A DNA stretch of 29,877 nt, from NCBI GenBank assembly GCA_905215625.1, contig CAJMQQ010000034.1:1-29877 (forward strand). The letters are read 5' to 3'. The translations under genes were made by a program, and so were the position numbers. The notes beneath the pieces were generated by a model. It was given only the letters and a program-made list of their open reading frames with translations, was not told where the DNA came from and searched no databases. This document shows positions 14,432 to 21,944 of this stretch, piece by piece (within the stretch, counting starts at the first letter, position 1; each line of letters opens with the position of its first letter). Source of the stretch: an uncultured bacterium (GTDB lineage Bacteria; Bacillota; Clostridia; Lachnospirales; Lachnospiraceae).

Positions 14432-15232
14432 ATGGAGATTTCTTATAAGCTGGAGCATTTTGAGGGCCCTTTGGATCTGCTTTTGCATTTAATTGAAAAA
14501 AATAAGATTAATATCTACGACATTCCCATTGTGGAGATTACGGAGCAGTATTTAGACTATGTAAACCACATGGAAAAGGAAGATTTAAATGTGGTCAGCG
14601 AGTTTTTGGTCATGGCGGCTACGCTGCTGGATATTAAAGCCAGGATGCTGCTTCCGGCAGAGGTGGACGAAGAGACGGGAGAAGAACAGGATCCCCGTTC
14701 TGAACTGGTTGCCCGTCTGCTGGAATATAAGAAATACAAATACATGGCTTTAGTGCTTCAGGATCGGGAAGATGACGCCGGCCTCATTTTTTACAAGGAT
14801 CCGACTGTTCCAAAAGAAGTATCGAAATATGAACCGCCAGTGGATTTGGATGAACTATTAGGAGATTTAACCCTGGCAAAGCTTCAGAAAATTTTTGAGC
14901 AGGTCTTAAAGCGCCAGGAGGATAAAATCGATCGGGTGCGCAGCAATTTCGGCGTCATCCGGAAGGAACCGGTGAGCCTGGAAGAAAAAATCGTGTCCGT
15001 TATGGACTATGCCAGAAAGCACAGAACCTTCAGTTTCCGGCAGATGCTGGAAAATCAGCCTGACCGGCTGGAAATCGTCGTAACCTTTCTTGCAATTCTG
15101 GAACTTATGAAGATTGGAAAAATCAGCCTGACCCAGGAGCGCCTGTTTGACGATATGCAGATAGAGACTCTGGAGCCGGAGGGAGAAGCAGAAGATCTGA
15201 ATCTGGAAGGACTGGGAGATTTTGTAAGCTGA
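14432..15232 (+). CDS. scpA: Segregation and condensation protein A (kleisin)
   Basis: A 266-residue kleisin of the bacterial SMC complex. Its N-terminal domain starts with the family hallmark YKLEHFEGPLDLLLHLI (residues 5-21), which binds the neck of one SMC head. INIYDIPIVEITEQYLDYV follows, and a winged-helix C-terminal domain (~190-250) binds the other head. With ScpB and SMC it loads on the chromosome and drives origin segregation. Start support is the GGGAGCAGG ribosome site. The scpB gene begins 32 bp after it. No promoter is evident in the 31 bp after the preceding hairpin. Identification is secure from the N-terminal motif, length and neighbour. Confidence 0.96.
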   Translation: MEISYKLEHFEGPLDLLLHLIEKNKINIYDIPIVEITEQYLDYVNHMEKEDLNVVSEFLVMAATLLDIKARMLLPAEVDEETGEEQDPRSELVARLLEYKKYKYMALVLQDREDDAGLIFYKDPTVPKEVSKYEPPVDLDELLGDLTLAKLQKIFEQVLKRQEDKIDRVRSNFGVIRKEPVSLEEKIVSVMDYARKHRTFSFRQMLENQPDRLEIVVTFLAILELMKIGKISLTQERLFDDMQIETLEPEGEAEDLNLEGLGDFVS

Positions 15233-15264
15233 TAAAAGGAAGCGGATGGAATGGAGAAACAGAT

Positions 15265-15888
15265 ATGAAGCGGATGGATGACCAGGAAGCAGTAGTGGAA
15301 GCGGTTCTGTTTACAATGGGAAAGTCAGTAGAGATAAGACAGCTGGCCGCAGCCCTGGAAACGGATCAGGAGACTGCAAAAAAGGCGGTAGTAAGACTTC
15401 AGGAACGGTATCAGAAGGAAAAAAGGGGAATGCAGATTATTGAACTGGAAGACGCCTATCAGATGTGCACCAGAGCAGAGTATTATCCCAATCTGATCCG
15501 GGTAGCGTCAGCTCCGAAAAAGCAGGTGCTGACAGAAGTAGTGCTGGAAACCTTGTCTATCATTGCTTATAAACAGCCGATTACCAAAATGGAAATTGAA
15601 AAGATCCGGGGTGTAAAGTCGGATCATGCAGTAAATAAATTAGTGGAGTATAATCTGGTATATGAAGTCGGAAGGCTGGATGCCCCTGGAAAACCGGCTT
15701 TATTTGCAACAACAGAAGAGTTCCTGCGACGGTTTGGCGTAGGTTCTACAGAAGATCTGCCGGATTTAAATCCGGAACAGGAAGAAGAAATTAAAATAGA
15801 AGTAGAAGAAGAACTGCAGCTTCGGTTGGAAGAGCTGGAGGAATCAGGAAAGGAACAGGAAGATGGAGAGAATCGGGAAATTTTATAA
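15265..15888 (+). CDS. scpB: Segregation and condensation protein B
   Basis: A 207-residue protein with two winged-helix domains, which dimerises and binds the middle of ScpA in the SMC complex. Family motifs include VVEAVLFTMGKSVEIRQLA at the N-terminus, the stretch QVLTEVVLETLSIIAYKQPITKMEIEKIRGV (quoted in two parts: QVLTEVVLETLSIIAYKQP then ITKMEIEKIRGV), and GRLDAPGKPALFATTEEFL. The Glu-rich tail of about 45 residues is disordered. The ribosome site is AATGGAGAAA, about 9 bases upstream. Its 3' end overlaps the dUTPase gene by 26 bp, so the two are translated from one message. Identification is secure. Confidence 0.96.
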   Translation: MKRMDDQEAVVEAVLFTMGKSVEIRQLAAALETDQETAKKAVVRLQERYQKEKRGMQIIELEDAYQMCTRAEYYPNLIRVASAPKKQVLTEVVLETLSIIAYKQPITKMEIEKIRGVKSDHAVNKLVEYNLVYEVGRLDAPGKPALFATTEEFLRRFGVGSTEDLPDLNPEQEEEIKIEVEEELQLRLEELEESGKEQEDGENREIL

Positions 15889-16375
15889 AGTAAGCAGAGA
15901 GCAGTTTGTAAAAGACTGGGCAGACACCTTTGGAGAGCAGGAGAGAGAGGCGTCAGAGCAGATTTATGACACCATTTCTCTCCCGAAACGGGCGACTTCC
16001 GGATCGGCAGGTTATGATTTTTATCTGCCTCTTGCCATCTGCTTAAAGCCTGGAGAGAGTGTGAAAGTCCCTACTGGAATCCGGGTAAGAATCAACGAAG
16101 GCTGGGTGCTCCAGATCTATCCCCGCAGCGGACTTGGTTTTAAATTCCGCCTTCAGTTAAATAATACGGTAGGGGTGATTGACAGCGATTACTTCAATTC
16201 AGACAATGAGGGTCATCTGTTTATCAAAGTAACCAATGATTCCAAAGAAGGCAAAATTGTGGATTTAAGCAAGGGAACTGCCTTTGCACAGGGAATCTTC
16301 TTCCAGTATGGAATTACGGAAGATGACGACTGCGACACCGTTCGAAACGGCGGTCTGGGAAGCACAGATAAATAA
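15863..16375 (+). CDS. dut: dUTP diphosphatase (trimeric dUTPase family)
   Basis: A 170-residue enzyme converting dUTP to dUMP and PPi, keeping uracil out of DNA. All five dUTPase motifs can be read: SAGYDFYL (48-55), PRSGLG (87-92), NTVGVIDSDYF (101-111, with the catalytic Asp in VIDSDY), GTAFAQGIF (138-146) and RNGGLGSTDK (161-170). The last replaces the usual RGGGFGSTG. The first ~35 residues are an N-terminal extension beyond the usual core. The start lies inside scpB (26-bp overlap, ribosome site within scpB codons), indicating coupled translation. A dCTP-deaminase-like relative is the only alternative, and the motif set favours dUTPase. Confidence 0.88.
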   Translation: MERIGKFYKVSREQFVKDWADTFGEQEREASEQIYDTISLPKRATSGSAGYDFYLPLAICLKPGESVKVPTGIRVRINEGWVLQIYPRSGLGFKFRLQLNNTVGVIDSDYFNSDNEGHLFIKVTNDSKEGKIVDLSKGTAFAQGIFFQYGITEDDDCDTVRNGGLGSTDK

Positions 16376-16412
16376 CGGCTTTTGGATGAAAAAAGAAAGG
16401 TCTGGAAATACT

Positions 16413-17189
16413 ATGAGACAGAGAATCGGTGTCTGGAAACAAGTGGGGGTTGTTTGTATTCTGGCTCTGGCAGCAGGTACCATAAGCGGATGCAGTCTGA
16501 AAACCGCGGAAAACAGGGAAACCCTCCGGATGTCTGGTATTGAAAAATTAGACGCAGGAGATTATGCTGGCGCGATTTCGGATCTGGAGGAAGCCCTGGA
16601 TTTAGGAAAAGGCAGAGTCGGCAATATGGAGCTGGATATTTTAAAATATAGGGCAGAGGCCGAATATAAGATTGGAGATTACAGCGCAGCAGCCCATACC
16701 TACGATGTTTTAAGCCAGGTAGATGGAGAAAAGCCGGAATATGCAGGACTTCACTGTCTGTTAAGCATTCGGGCAGGAGACATAGAAGAGGCGCTGGAAG
16801 ACTATCAGAAGCTTTACCAGCAACAACAGGCTTCTTCGGAACTGTTAAAAGAGATGGGACAGGCGTTGGAAGAGAAAGGCCAGACCGATGCAGCCTTAGA
16901 ACTTTATGCACAGGCAGAGGCAGACGGTACGGCCGATTCCGTTATTTACAACCAGAAAGGCCTGTGCTATCTAGAACGGGGAGAATACCTGGCCGCAGGA
17001 CAGGCATTCCAGGCAGGGCTGAATGCGCCGGATGGGAAGGCAAAAGCGGATCTGATGTTTAATTATGCAGTCGCATTGGAGTACCAGGGAGAGTATGAAC
17101 AGGCCCTGGAAGCATTTGAAGCTTATACAGCTCAGTTTGGTTCAGATGAAAAGGCAGAACATGAAATTGCATTTTTAAGAACCAGGTGA
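16413..17189 (+). CDS. TPR-repeat lipoprotein
   Basis: A 258-residue exported protein. The reading frame extends back to 16284 inside the dUTPase gene, but ATG 16413 gives a proper lipoprotein signal peptide (MRQRIGVWKQVGVVCILAL) with lipobox TISGC, Cys27; ATG 16386 is a possible alternative. The mature part consists of tetratricopeptide repeats, for example LDAGDYAGAISDLEEALDLG, YKIGDYSAAAHTYDVL, YNQKGLCYLERGEYLAAGQA and YQGEYEQALEAFEAY. These give a helical scaffold for protein contacts on the outer face of the membrane. The partner is unknown. It lies 37 bp after dut and 13 bp before hflX, in the same direction. Confidence 0.85.
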   Translation: MRQRIGVWKQVGVVCILALAAGTISGCSLKTAENRETLRMSGIEKLDAGDYAGAISDLEEALDLGKGRVGNMELDILKYRAEAEYKIGDYSAAAHTYDVLSQVDGEKPEYAGLHCLLSIRAGDIEEALEDYQKLYQQQQASSELLKEMGQALEEKGQTDAALELYAQAEADGTADSVIYNQKGLCYLERGEYLAAGQAFQAGLNAPDGKAKADLMFNYAVALEYQGEYEQALEAFEAYTAQFGSDEKAEHEIAFLRTR

Positions 17190-17202
17190 TTTTGGAGAAT
17201 AT

Positions 17203-18474
17203 ATGGCAGAACTAATTGATTTAAAAGAAACGGAAGAACGGGTCATTCTGATTGGCGTCAGCCAGGGAGACGGAAGCGACGCCGAGCAGTCCCTTCTGGA
17301 ACTTGAGGAACTGGTAAGGACAGCCGGCGCCGTAAGCGTAGGAACGGTAATCCAGAAGAGGGAACAGGCCCATCCTGGAACGTACTTGGGAAAAGGAAAG
17401 CTTCAGGAGGTAAAAGACCTTTTGTGGGAACTGGACGCCACCGGAGTGGTCTGCGACGATGAACTTTCCCCAGCCCAGCTGCGCAACATGGAGCAGATCC
17501 TGGATACAAAGATTATGGACCGGACTATGGTAATCCTGGATATTTTTGCAGCCCGCGCCCATACCAGGGAAGGAAAGATTCAGGTAGAACTGGCCCAGTT
17601 AAAGTACCGGGCAGTGCGTCTGGTGGGAATGAGGGATTCCCTGTCCCGTCTGGGCGGCGGCATTGGAACCAGGGGACCTGGAGAGAAGAAACTGGAGATA
17701 GACAGAAGACGGATTCACGATCGGATTGGCCAGTTAAAGAGAGAGCTGGAAGAAGTAAAGCGTCATCGGGAAATTCAGCGGAAACAGCGGCAGAGCGGAC
17801 AGGTCATGACGGCGGCCATCGTAGGTTATACCAACGCAGGAAAGTCGACGCTGTTAAATGCACTGACGGACGCAGGAATTCTGGCAGAAGATAAACTGTT
17901 TGCAACCCTGGATCCCACTACCAGAGGACTGACCCTTCCAGGCGGACAGAAGATCCTTCTTACCGATACGGTAGGATTTATACGGAAGCTGCCCCATCAT
18001 CTGGTTGAGGCGTTTAAAAGCACTCTGGAGGAGGCAAAATACAGCGACATTATTTTACACGTAGTAGACTGCTCCAATCCTCAGATGGAAGAACAGATTT
18101 ACGTGGTTTATGAAACCCTGCGCCAGTTGGAGGTTACTGGAAAAACCATTGTGACCGTATTTAATAAAATTGACAAGCTGACAGAAGGCGTTATTTTAAG
18201 AGACATCCAGGCAGATTACCAGGTACGGATTTCAGCCGCAGCCGGTCAGGGGCTGGATGAGTTAAAAGAGATTCTGGAAAAAATTGTGCAGAGCAGCAGG
18301 GTCTATCTGGATCGGATTTATTCCTATCAGGAGGCTGGAATCATCCAGAAAATCAGGCAGTCAGGGACTCTGGTTTCCGAAGAATATGAGGAAGACGGCA
18401 TCCATGTAAAGGCCTATGTACCGGCAGAACTGTTCGGCCGGCTGCTGTTAGGAGATCAGAATAAGTCTTATTAA
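17203..18474 (+). CDS. hflX: Ribosome-associated GTPase HflX
   Basis: A 423-residue GTPase that splits stalled or heat-damaged 70S ribosomes. The N-terminal HflX domain includes GTYLGKGKLQEVKDLL and the glycine-rich linker SRLGGGIGTRGPGEKKLE (148-165). A coiled-coil arm (~165-198) follows. The G domain has G1 GYTNAGKS (208-215), G3 DTVGF and G4 NKID. The C-terminal domain ends at ~423. The gene starts 13 bp after the TPR lipoprotein and ends just before a 19-bp dyad that doubles as terminator and possible operator for nrdD. Identification is secure; cellular role is taken from work on other species. Confidence 0.96.
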   Translation: MAELIDLKETEERVILIGVSQGDGSDAEQSLLELEELVRTAGAVSVGTVIQKREQAHPGTYLGKGKLQEVKDLLWELDATGVVCDDELSPAQLRNMEQILDTKIMDRTMVILDIFAARAHTREGKIQVELAQLKYRAVRLVGMRDSLSRLGGGIGTRGPGEKKLEIDRRRIHDRIGQLKRELEEVKRHREIQRKQRQSGQVMTAAIVGYTNAGKSTLLNALTDAGILAEDKLFATLDPTTRGLTLPGGQKILLTDTVGFIRKLPHHLVEAFKSTLEEAKYSDIILHVVDCSNPQMEEQIYVVYETLRQLEVTGKTIVTVFNKIDKLTEGVILRDIQADYQVRISAAAGQGLDELKEILEKIVQSSRVYLDRIYSYQEAGIIQKIRQSGTLVSEEYEEDGIHVKAYVPAELFGRLLLGDQNKSY

Positions 18475-18481
18475 ATAATAT

Positions 18482-18539
18482 AATAAAACACAATATTTGG
18501 ATTCGGAAATATTTCGTTCCCCAGATATTGTGTTTTATT
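18482..18539. promoter_or_regulatory. Long inverted repeat: hflX terminator and candidate pair of NrdR boxes
   Basis: The arms 18482-18500 and 18521-18539 pair over 19 bp with one G-T. Followed by a T-rich stretch, the hairpin can end the hflX transcript. The arms also contain ACACAATAT and ATATTGTGT, the outer halves of two NrdR boxes (consensus ACACWATATMTWGTGT). Box 1 at 18488-18503 and box 2 at 18518-18533 each match 12 of 16 positions, with starts 30 bp apart. Box 2 covers the -35 of the nrdD promoter. Confidence 0.6.
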
Positions 18540-18556
18540 TTGCTTTCTGCTATAAT
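18528..18556 (+). promoter_or_regulatory. nrdD promoter
   Basis: TTGTGT (18528-18533), a 17-bp spacer and a perfect TATAAT (18551-18556). A TG two bases upstream of the -10 makes it an extended -10 promoter, which compensates for the weak -35. The expected start is near 18563. Confidence 0.72.
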
Positions 18557-18562
18557 GAAATC

Positions 18563-18711
18563 CGTAGCGACTTTATCCCCAGTCTGCAGGAGCGGGTTTT
18601 ATGAAGGCGCTTGTCTTTTTGTCCGCAGGCAGATAAGGATTGAAGCGCCTGGAAGCCCAGGCCATACATATATGAGAAAAAACAGGATGAGTGAAAGGAG
18701 TCATGGGTAGG
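18563..18711 (+). other. ~150-nt 5' leader of nrdD with potential RNA structure
   Basis: The leader contains AGGCGCTT (18605-18612) pairing perfectly with AAGCGCCT (18643-18650), immediately followed by CCTGG (18648-18652) pairing with CCAGG (18657-18661). The two stems share bases and so compete. TTATC near 18573 and GATAA near 18632 offer a further long-range pairing. I cannot match it to a named riboswitch. There is no terminator hairpin in it. Confidence 0.35.
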
Positions 18712-21090
18712 ATGATTAAGGTAGTAAAACGTGACGGAGAAGTAGCAGAGTTTATGCTGACGAAGATTACAGAGGCAATCAAGAAGGCATTTAAGGCTAC
18801 AAAGAAGGATTACAACAATGAGATTCTGGAGTTGTTGTCTCTTCGGGTAACTGCTGATTTCCAGCCAAAGATGAAGGACAGCACCATCAGCGTAGAAGAG
18901 ATCCAGGACAGCGTAGAGCACGTGCTGGAGCAGACTGGATATACAGATGTGGCAAAGGCATACATTTTATATAGAAAACAGCGGGAGAAAATCCGCAATA
19001 TGAAAAATACCATCCTGGATTACAAGGATGTTGTAAACAGCTATGTACAGGTTGAGGACTGGCGTGTAAAAGAAAACTCCACCGTTACCTATTCCGTAGG
19101 CGGTCTGATTTTAAGCAACTCCGGCGCAATTACTGCCAATTACTGGCTGTCTGAGATCTACGATCAGGAGATTGCCAACGCACACCGTAACGCAGACATT
19201 CACATTCACGATTTGTCTATGCTGACCGGATACTGCGCAGGCTGGTCATTAAAGCAGCTTCTGTTAGAAGGCTTAGGCGGAATCCCTGGAAAGATTACTT
19301 CTTCTCCAGCAAAGCACTTATCCGTTCTGTGCAACCAGATGGTAAACTTTTTAGGAATCATGCAGAATGAATGGGCTGGCGCTCAGGCATTTTCTTCTTT
19401 CGATACCTATTTGGCTCCATTTGTGAAAGTTGACAACTTATCCTATCCAGAAGTAAAAAAATGCATTGAGTCCTTTATTTATGGCGTCAACACACCAAGC
19501 CGCTGGGGAACCCAGGCTCCGTTCTCCAATATTACCCTAGACTGGACGGTTCCAAATGATATGGCAGAGATGAATGCCATCGTAGGCGGCAAGGAGATGG
19601 ATTTCAAGTATAAAGACTGTAAGAAAGAAATGGATATGGTCAATAAGGCATTTATTGAGACCATGATCGAAGGCGACGCCAATGGCCGCGGTTTCCAGTA
19701 CCCGATTCCAACTTACTCTATTACTAAGGATTTTGACTGGTCTGACACCGAAAATAACCGTCTGTTGTTTGAAATGACTGCAAAATACGGCACACCTTAC
19801 TTTTCCAACTACATCAACAGCGATATGGAACCAAGCGACGTCCGTTCCATGTGCTGCCGCCTTCGTCTGGATTTAAGAGAACTGCGTAAGAAAACCGGAG
19901 GATTCTTTGGATCTGGAGAGAGTACCGGCTCCGTAGGCGTTGTGACCATTAATATGCCGAGACTGGCGTACCTGTCCAAGGATGAAGCAGACTTCTATAA
20001 CCGTCTGGATTATATGATGGACATTTCCGCCCGTTCTCTTCACATTAAGAGAGAGGTTATCAGCAAGCTGTTAGACAACGGCCTGTATCCATATACCAAA
20101 CGCTACCTGGGAACTTTTGAGAATCACTTCTCTACCATTGGTTTAGTAGGTATGAACGAAGCTGGATTAAATGCAAAATGGCTTGGCTTGGATATGACCC
20201 ACAAAGAGACCCAGGAATTCTCCAAGGATGTGTTAAATCACATGAGAGAGAGACTGAAAGACTATCAGGAGCAGTACGGTGATTTATACAACTTAGAGGC
20301 AACTCCTGCAGAGTCTACCAGCTACCGTCTGGCAAAGCACGATAAGAAGCGTTTTCCAGACATTAAGACTGCAAATGGAGACTGCGGTACTCCTTACTAC
20401 ACCAACAGTTCCCATCTGCCGGTTGGATATACTTCTGACGTATTTGATGCTTTGGATATTCAGGATGAGCTGCAGACCCTTTACACCTCTGGAACCGTAT
20501 TCCATGCGTTCTTAGGGGAAAAGCTTCCAGACTGGAAGGCAGCGGCAAAACTGGTGCGCACCATTGCAGAAAACTACCGTCTGCCATATTACAGCATTTC
20601 TCCTACCTACTCCATCTGTAAGGATCACGGCTATCTGGCAGGAGAGCATTTCAGCTGTCCGGTATGCGGAAAAGAGGCAGAAGTTTACAGCCGTATTACT
20701 GGTTACTACCGTCCGGTTAAAAACTGGAATGAAGGCAAGTTAGAAGAGTACAAGGCACGTAAGACCTATGATCCAGTCCACTCCAGAATTAAAAGAAGCC
20801 ATGCTCTTGCTCATACAGAAGAAGCGCTTGCCACAGAGCAGGCAAAAACTGCAGCAGAGGAAGGCAGCGGGATGTACCTGTTTACCACCAAGACCTGCCC
20901 CAACTGTAAGGCGGCAAAAGAGTTCTTAAAGGATGTGGAGTATCAGATTGTAGACGCGGAAGAAAACGAAGAGATGTCTGATAAGTACGGAATCATGCAG
21001 GCGCCGACCTTAGTTGTAGTAAAAGACGGCCAGGTGACCAAGTATGTTAATGCTTCTAATATCCGCAAATTTGCAGAGGAACATAAATAG
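18712..21090 (+). CDS. nrdD: Anaerobic (class III) ribonucleoside-triphosphate reductase with fused thioredoxin-like domain
   Basis: A 792-residue glycyl-radical enzyme reducing NTPs to dNTPs without oxygen. ATG 18712 is chosen because it gives the typical MIKVVKRDG start of the ATP-cone domain, 11 bases after AAAGGAG; GTG 18691 and ATG 18703 are in-frame alternatives. The order is ATP cone (1-~90), catalytic barrel with Cys175 (TGYCAGW) and Cys381-Cys382 (SMCCRLRLDL), and a zinc site (CKDHGY ... CPVC at 649-652). The glycyl-radical loop RITGYYRPVKNW has Gly664. Residues ~719-792 are a separate thioredoxin/glutaredoxin-like domain with active site CPNC (729-732) and the cis-Pro motif QAPTLVV. 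The fused domain suggests a dithiol rather than formate as reductant. The usual activase gene nrdG is not next door. Confidence 0.93.
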   Translation: MIKVVKRDGEVAEFMLTKITEAIKKAFKATKKDYNNEILELLSLRVTADFQPKMKDSTISVEEIQDSVEHVLEQTGYTDVAKAYILYRKQREKIRNMKNTILDYKDVVNSYVQVEDWRVKENSTVTYSVGGLILSNSGAITANYWLSEIYDQEIANAHRNADIHIHDLSMLTGYCAGWSLKQLLLEGLGGIPGKITSSPAKHLSVLCNQMVNFLGIMQNEWAGAQAFSSFDTYLAPFVKVDNLSYPEVKKCIESFIYGVNTPSRWGTQAPFSNITLDWTVPNDMAEMNAIVGGKEMDFKYKDCKKEMDMVNKAFIETMIEGDANGRGFQYPIPTYSITKDFDWSDTENNRLLFEMTAKYGTPYFSNYINSDMEPSDVRSMCCRLRLDLRELRKKTGGFFGSGESTGSVGVVTINMPRLAYLSKDEADFYNRLDYMMDISARSLHIKREVISKLLDNGLYPYTKRYLGTFENHFSTIGLVGMNEAGLNAKWLGLDMTHKETQEFSKDVLNHMRERLKDYQEQYGDLYNLEATPAESTSYRLAKHDKKRFPDIKTANGDCGTPYYTNSSHLPVGYTSDVFDALDIQDELQTLYTSGTVFHAFLGEKLPDWKAAAKLVRTIAENYRLPYYSISPTYSICKDHGYLAGEHFSCPVCGKEAEVYSRITGYYRPVKNWNEGKLEEYKARKTYDPVHSRIKRSHALAHTEEALATEQAKTAAEEGSGMYLFTTKTCPNCKAAKEFLKDVEYQIVDAEENEEMSDKYGIMQAPTLVVVKDGQVTKYVNASNIRKFAEEHK

Positions 21091-21103
21091 TAATTGAAAG
21101 CAG

Positions 21104-21149
21104 CAGGGCGGGGAACGATTCATATGAGCGTTTCCAGCCCTGATTTTTT
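21104..21149 (+). terminator. nrdD terminator
   Basis: CAGGGC (21104-21109) pairs with GCCCTG (21137-21142), and GGAACG with CGTTTCC continues the stem with a small bulge. TTTTTT (21144-21149) follows. Confidence 0.85.
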
Positions 21150-21159
21150 GATCTGCTTT

Positions 21160-21179
21160 GTAAAGGAAACTTGACAAAA
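21160..21179. promoter_or_regulatory. Operator repeat 1 of the HTH-membrane protein module
   Basis: GTAAAGGAAACTTGACAAAA overlaps the -35 of the module's promoter. It matches repeat 2 (21206-21225) at 18 of 20 positions. Internally it is an imperfect dyad (GTAAAG against CTTGAC). Confidence 0.7.
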
Positions 21180-21199
21180 TTGTTCCGGAATGCTATGAT
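21171..21199 (+). promoter_or_regulatory. Promoter of the HTH-membrane protein module
   Basis: TTGACA (21171-21176), a 17-bp spacer and TATGAT (21194-21199). The expected start is near 21206, which is where operator repeat 2 begins. Confidence 0.85.
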
Positions 21200-21205
21200 G
21201 GAAAT

Positions 21206-21225
21206 GTAAAGGAACCTTGTCAAAA
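21206..21225. promoter_or_regulatory. Operator repeat 2 of the HTH-membrane protein module
   Basis: GTAAAGGAACCTTGTCAAAA lies 46 bp after repeat 1, at the predicted transcription start and directly before the AAAAGGAGG ribosome site. It contains AAGG-AA-CCTT. With repeat 1 it brackets the promoter, as expected for autorepression. Confidence 0.7.
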
Positions 21226-21239
21226 GGAGGCGGTAATGG

Positions 21240-21455
21240 TTGGAAAACAGGGTTGAAGAATTGAGAAAACAATTAGGATTGAACCAGGAAGAATTTGCGA
21301 AAGCAATCAGGGTTTCAAGGCAGACGGTAAGCTCCATTGAAACTGGAAAATATAATCCATCTTTGGATTTGGCATTTGAAATCGCTGATTTTTTTGGAAA
21401 GAGAATTGATGAAATTTTTATCCATGAAAGGAGAAGTAAGAGTGAAAAAAAGTAA
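21240..21455 (+). CDS. Small Xre/Cro-type HTH regulator
   Basis: A 71-residue DNA-binding protein that is essentially one HTH_3 domain: VEELRKQLGLNQEEFAKAIR-VSRQTVSSIETGKYNPSLDLA. It is close to the YozG-like family that ends in FGKRIDEIFI. The start is a TTG at 21240, nine bases after AAAGGAGG. An ATG at 21236 uses the same ribosome site but opens only a six-codon reading frame. It should bind the two operator repeats around its own promoter. The end overlaps the membrane protein gene by 14 bp, so the two are coupled. The DNA is richer in A+T than its neighbours, which hints at separate ancestry. Confidence 0.9.
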   Translation: MENRVEELRKQLGLNQEEFAKAIRVSRQTVSSIETGKYNPSLDLAFEIADFFGKRIDEIFIHERRSKSEKK

Positions 21456-21888
21456 TCTGGCGTATGGAATTGGGTATACAGCTGCAGGAATTCTATTTTT
21501 ACTGATCGGACTATTTACCGATACAAAATTAGATAGTTTCATGTTTGGTTTTGCCGGAGCTGGAATCATTCCTGGCATGATGAGGATTTATAAATATTTT
21601 TATTGGAATTCTGCAGATAATGCGGAACGCTACAAAGAAAAAATGGAAACAGAAGACATTGAATTCCATGATGAGCTAAAGAACAAAGTCCGCGGTATTA
21701 CAGCACGTTATGTATATATGTTTGGACTTTGCGTTTTATCTGTATCAAGCGTTGTGTTTGCGATACTTGACAGCTTAGAAATTCTCGAGAATGGAAATAT
21801 ATTTGTTTTATATTTATGTGCATATATACTGTTTCAGTTTGTAAGCGGGCATATAGTTTTTAAGCGGATACTGAAAAAATATATGTGA
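21442..21888 (+). CDS. Four-helix membrane protein of unknown function, paired with the HTH regulator
   Basis: A 148-residue protein from GTG 21442, six bases after AAAGGAGAA. The frame is open further upstream inside the HTH gene, but no ribosome site supports a longer form. Four hydrophobic helices are visible: AYGIGYTAAGILFLLIGLF (~6-24), SFMFGFAGAGIIPGMM (~33-48), YVYMFGLCVLSVSSVVFAIL (~89-108) and FVLYLCAYILFQFVSGHIVF (~119-138). A charged loop (~50-85) joins helices 2 and 3. I do not recognise the family with confidence; small membrane proteins encoded behind Xre-type regulators are common in Firmicutes. Tight coupling to the regulator suggests either a sensor for it or the product it controls. 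Confidence 0.8.
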   Translation: MKKSNLAYGIGYTAAGILFLLIGLFTDTKLDSFMFGFAGAGIIPGMMRIYKYFYWNSADNAERYKEKMETEDIEFHDELKNKVRGITARYVYMFGLCVLSVSSVVFAILDSLEILENGNIFVLYLCAYILFQFVSGHIVFKRILKKYM

Positions 21889-21893
21889 AATAT

Positions 21894-21937
21894 AAGCCCC
21901 ACCCTAGAGACAACTCTTTTCTCCAGGGTGGGGCTTT
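21894..21937. terminator. Bidirectional terminator between the HTH module and the MATE gene
   Basis: AAGCCCCACCCT (21894-21905) and AGGGTGGGGCTT (21925-21936) form a 12-bp perfect GC-rich stem between convergent genes. Short T-rich stretches flank it on both sides. Confidence 0.88.
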
Positions 21938-21944
21938 GCAAATC

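Noticed and set aside
18528..18710. Short rightward ORF before nrdD
   Set aside because: It begins within the promoter and spans the leader; no ribosome site or recognisable product.
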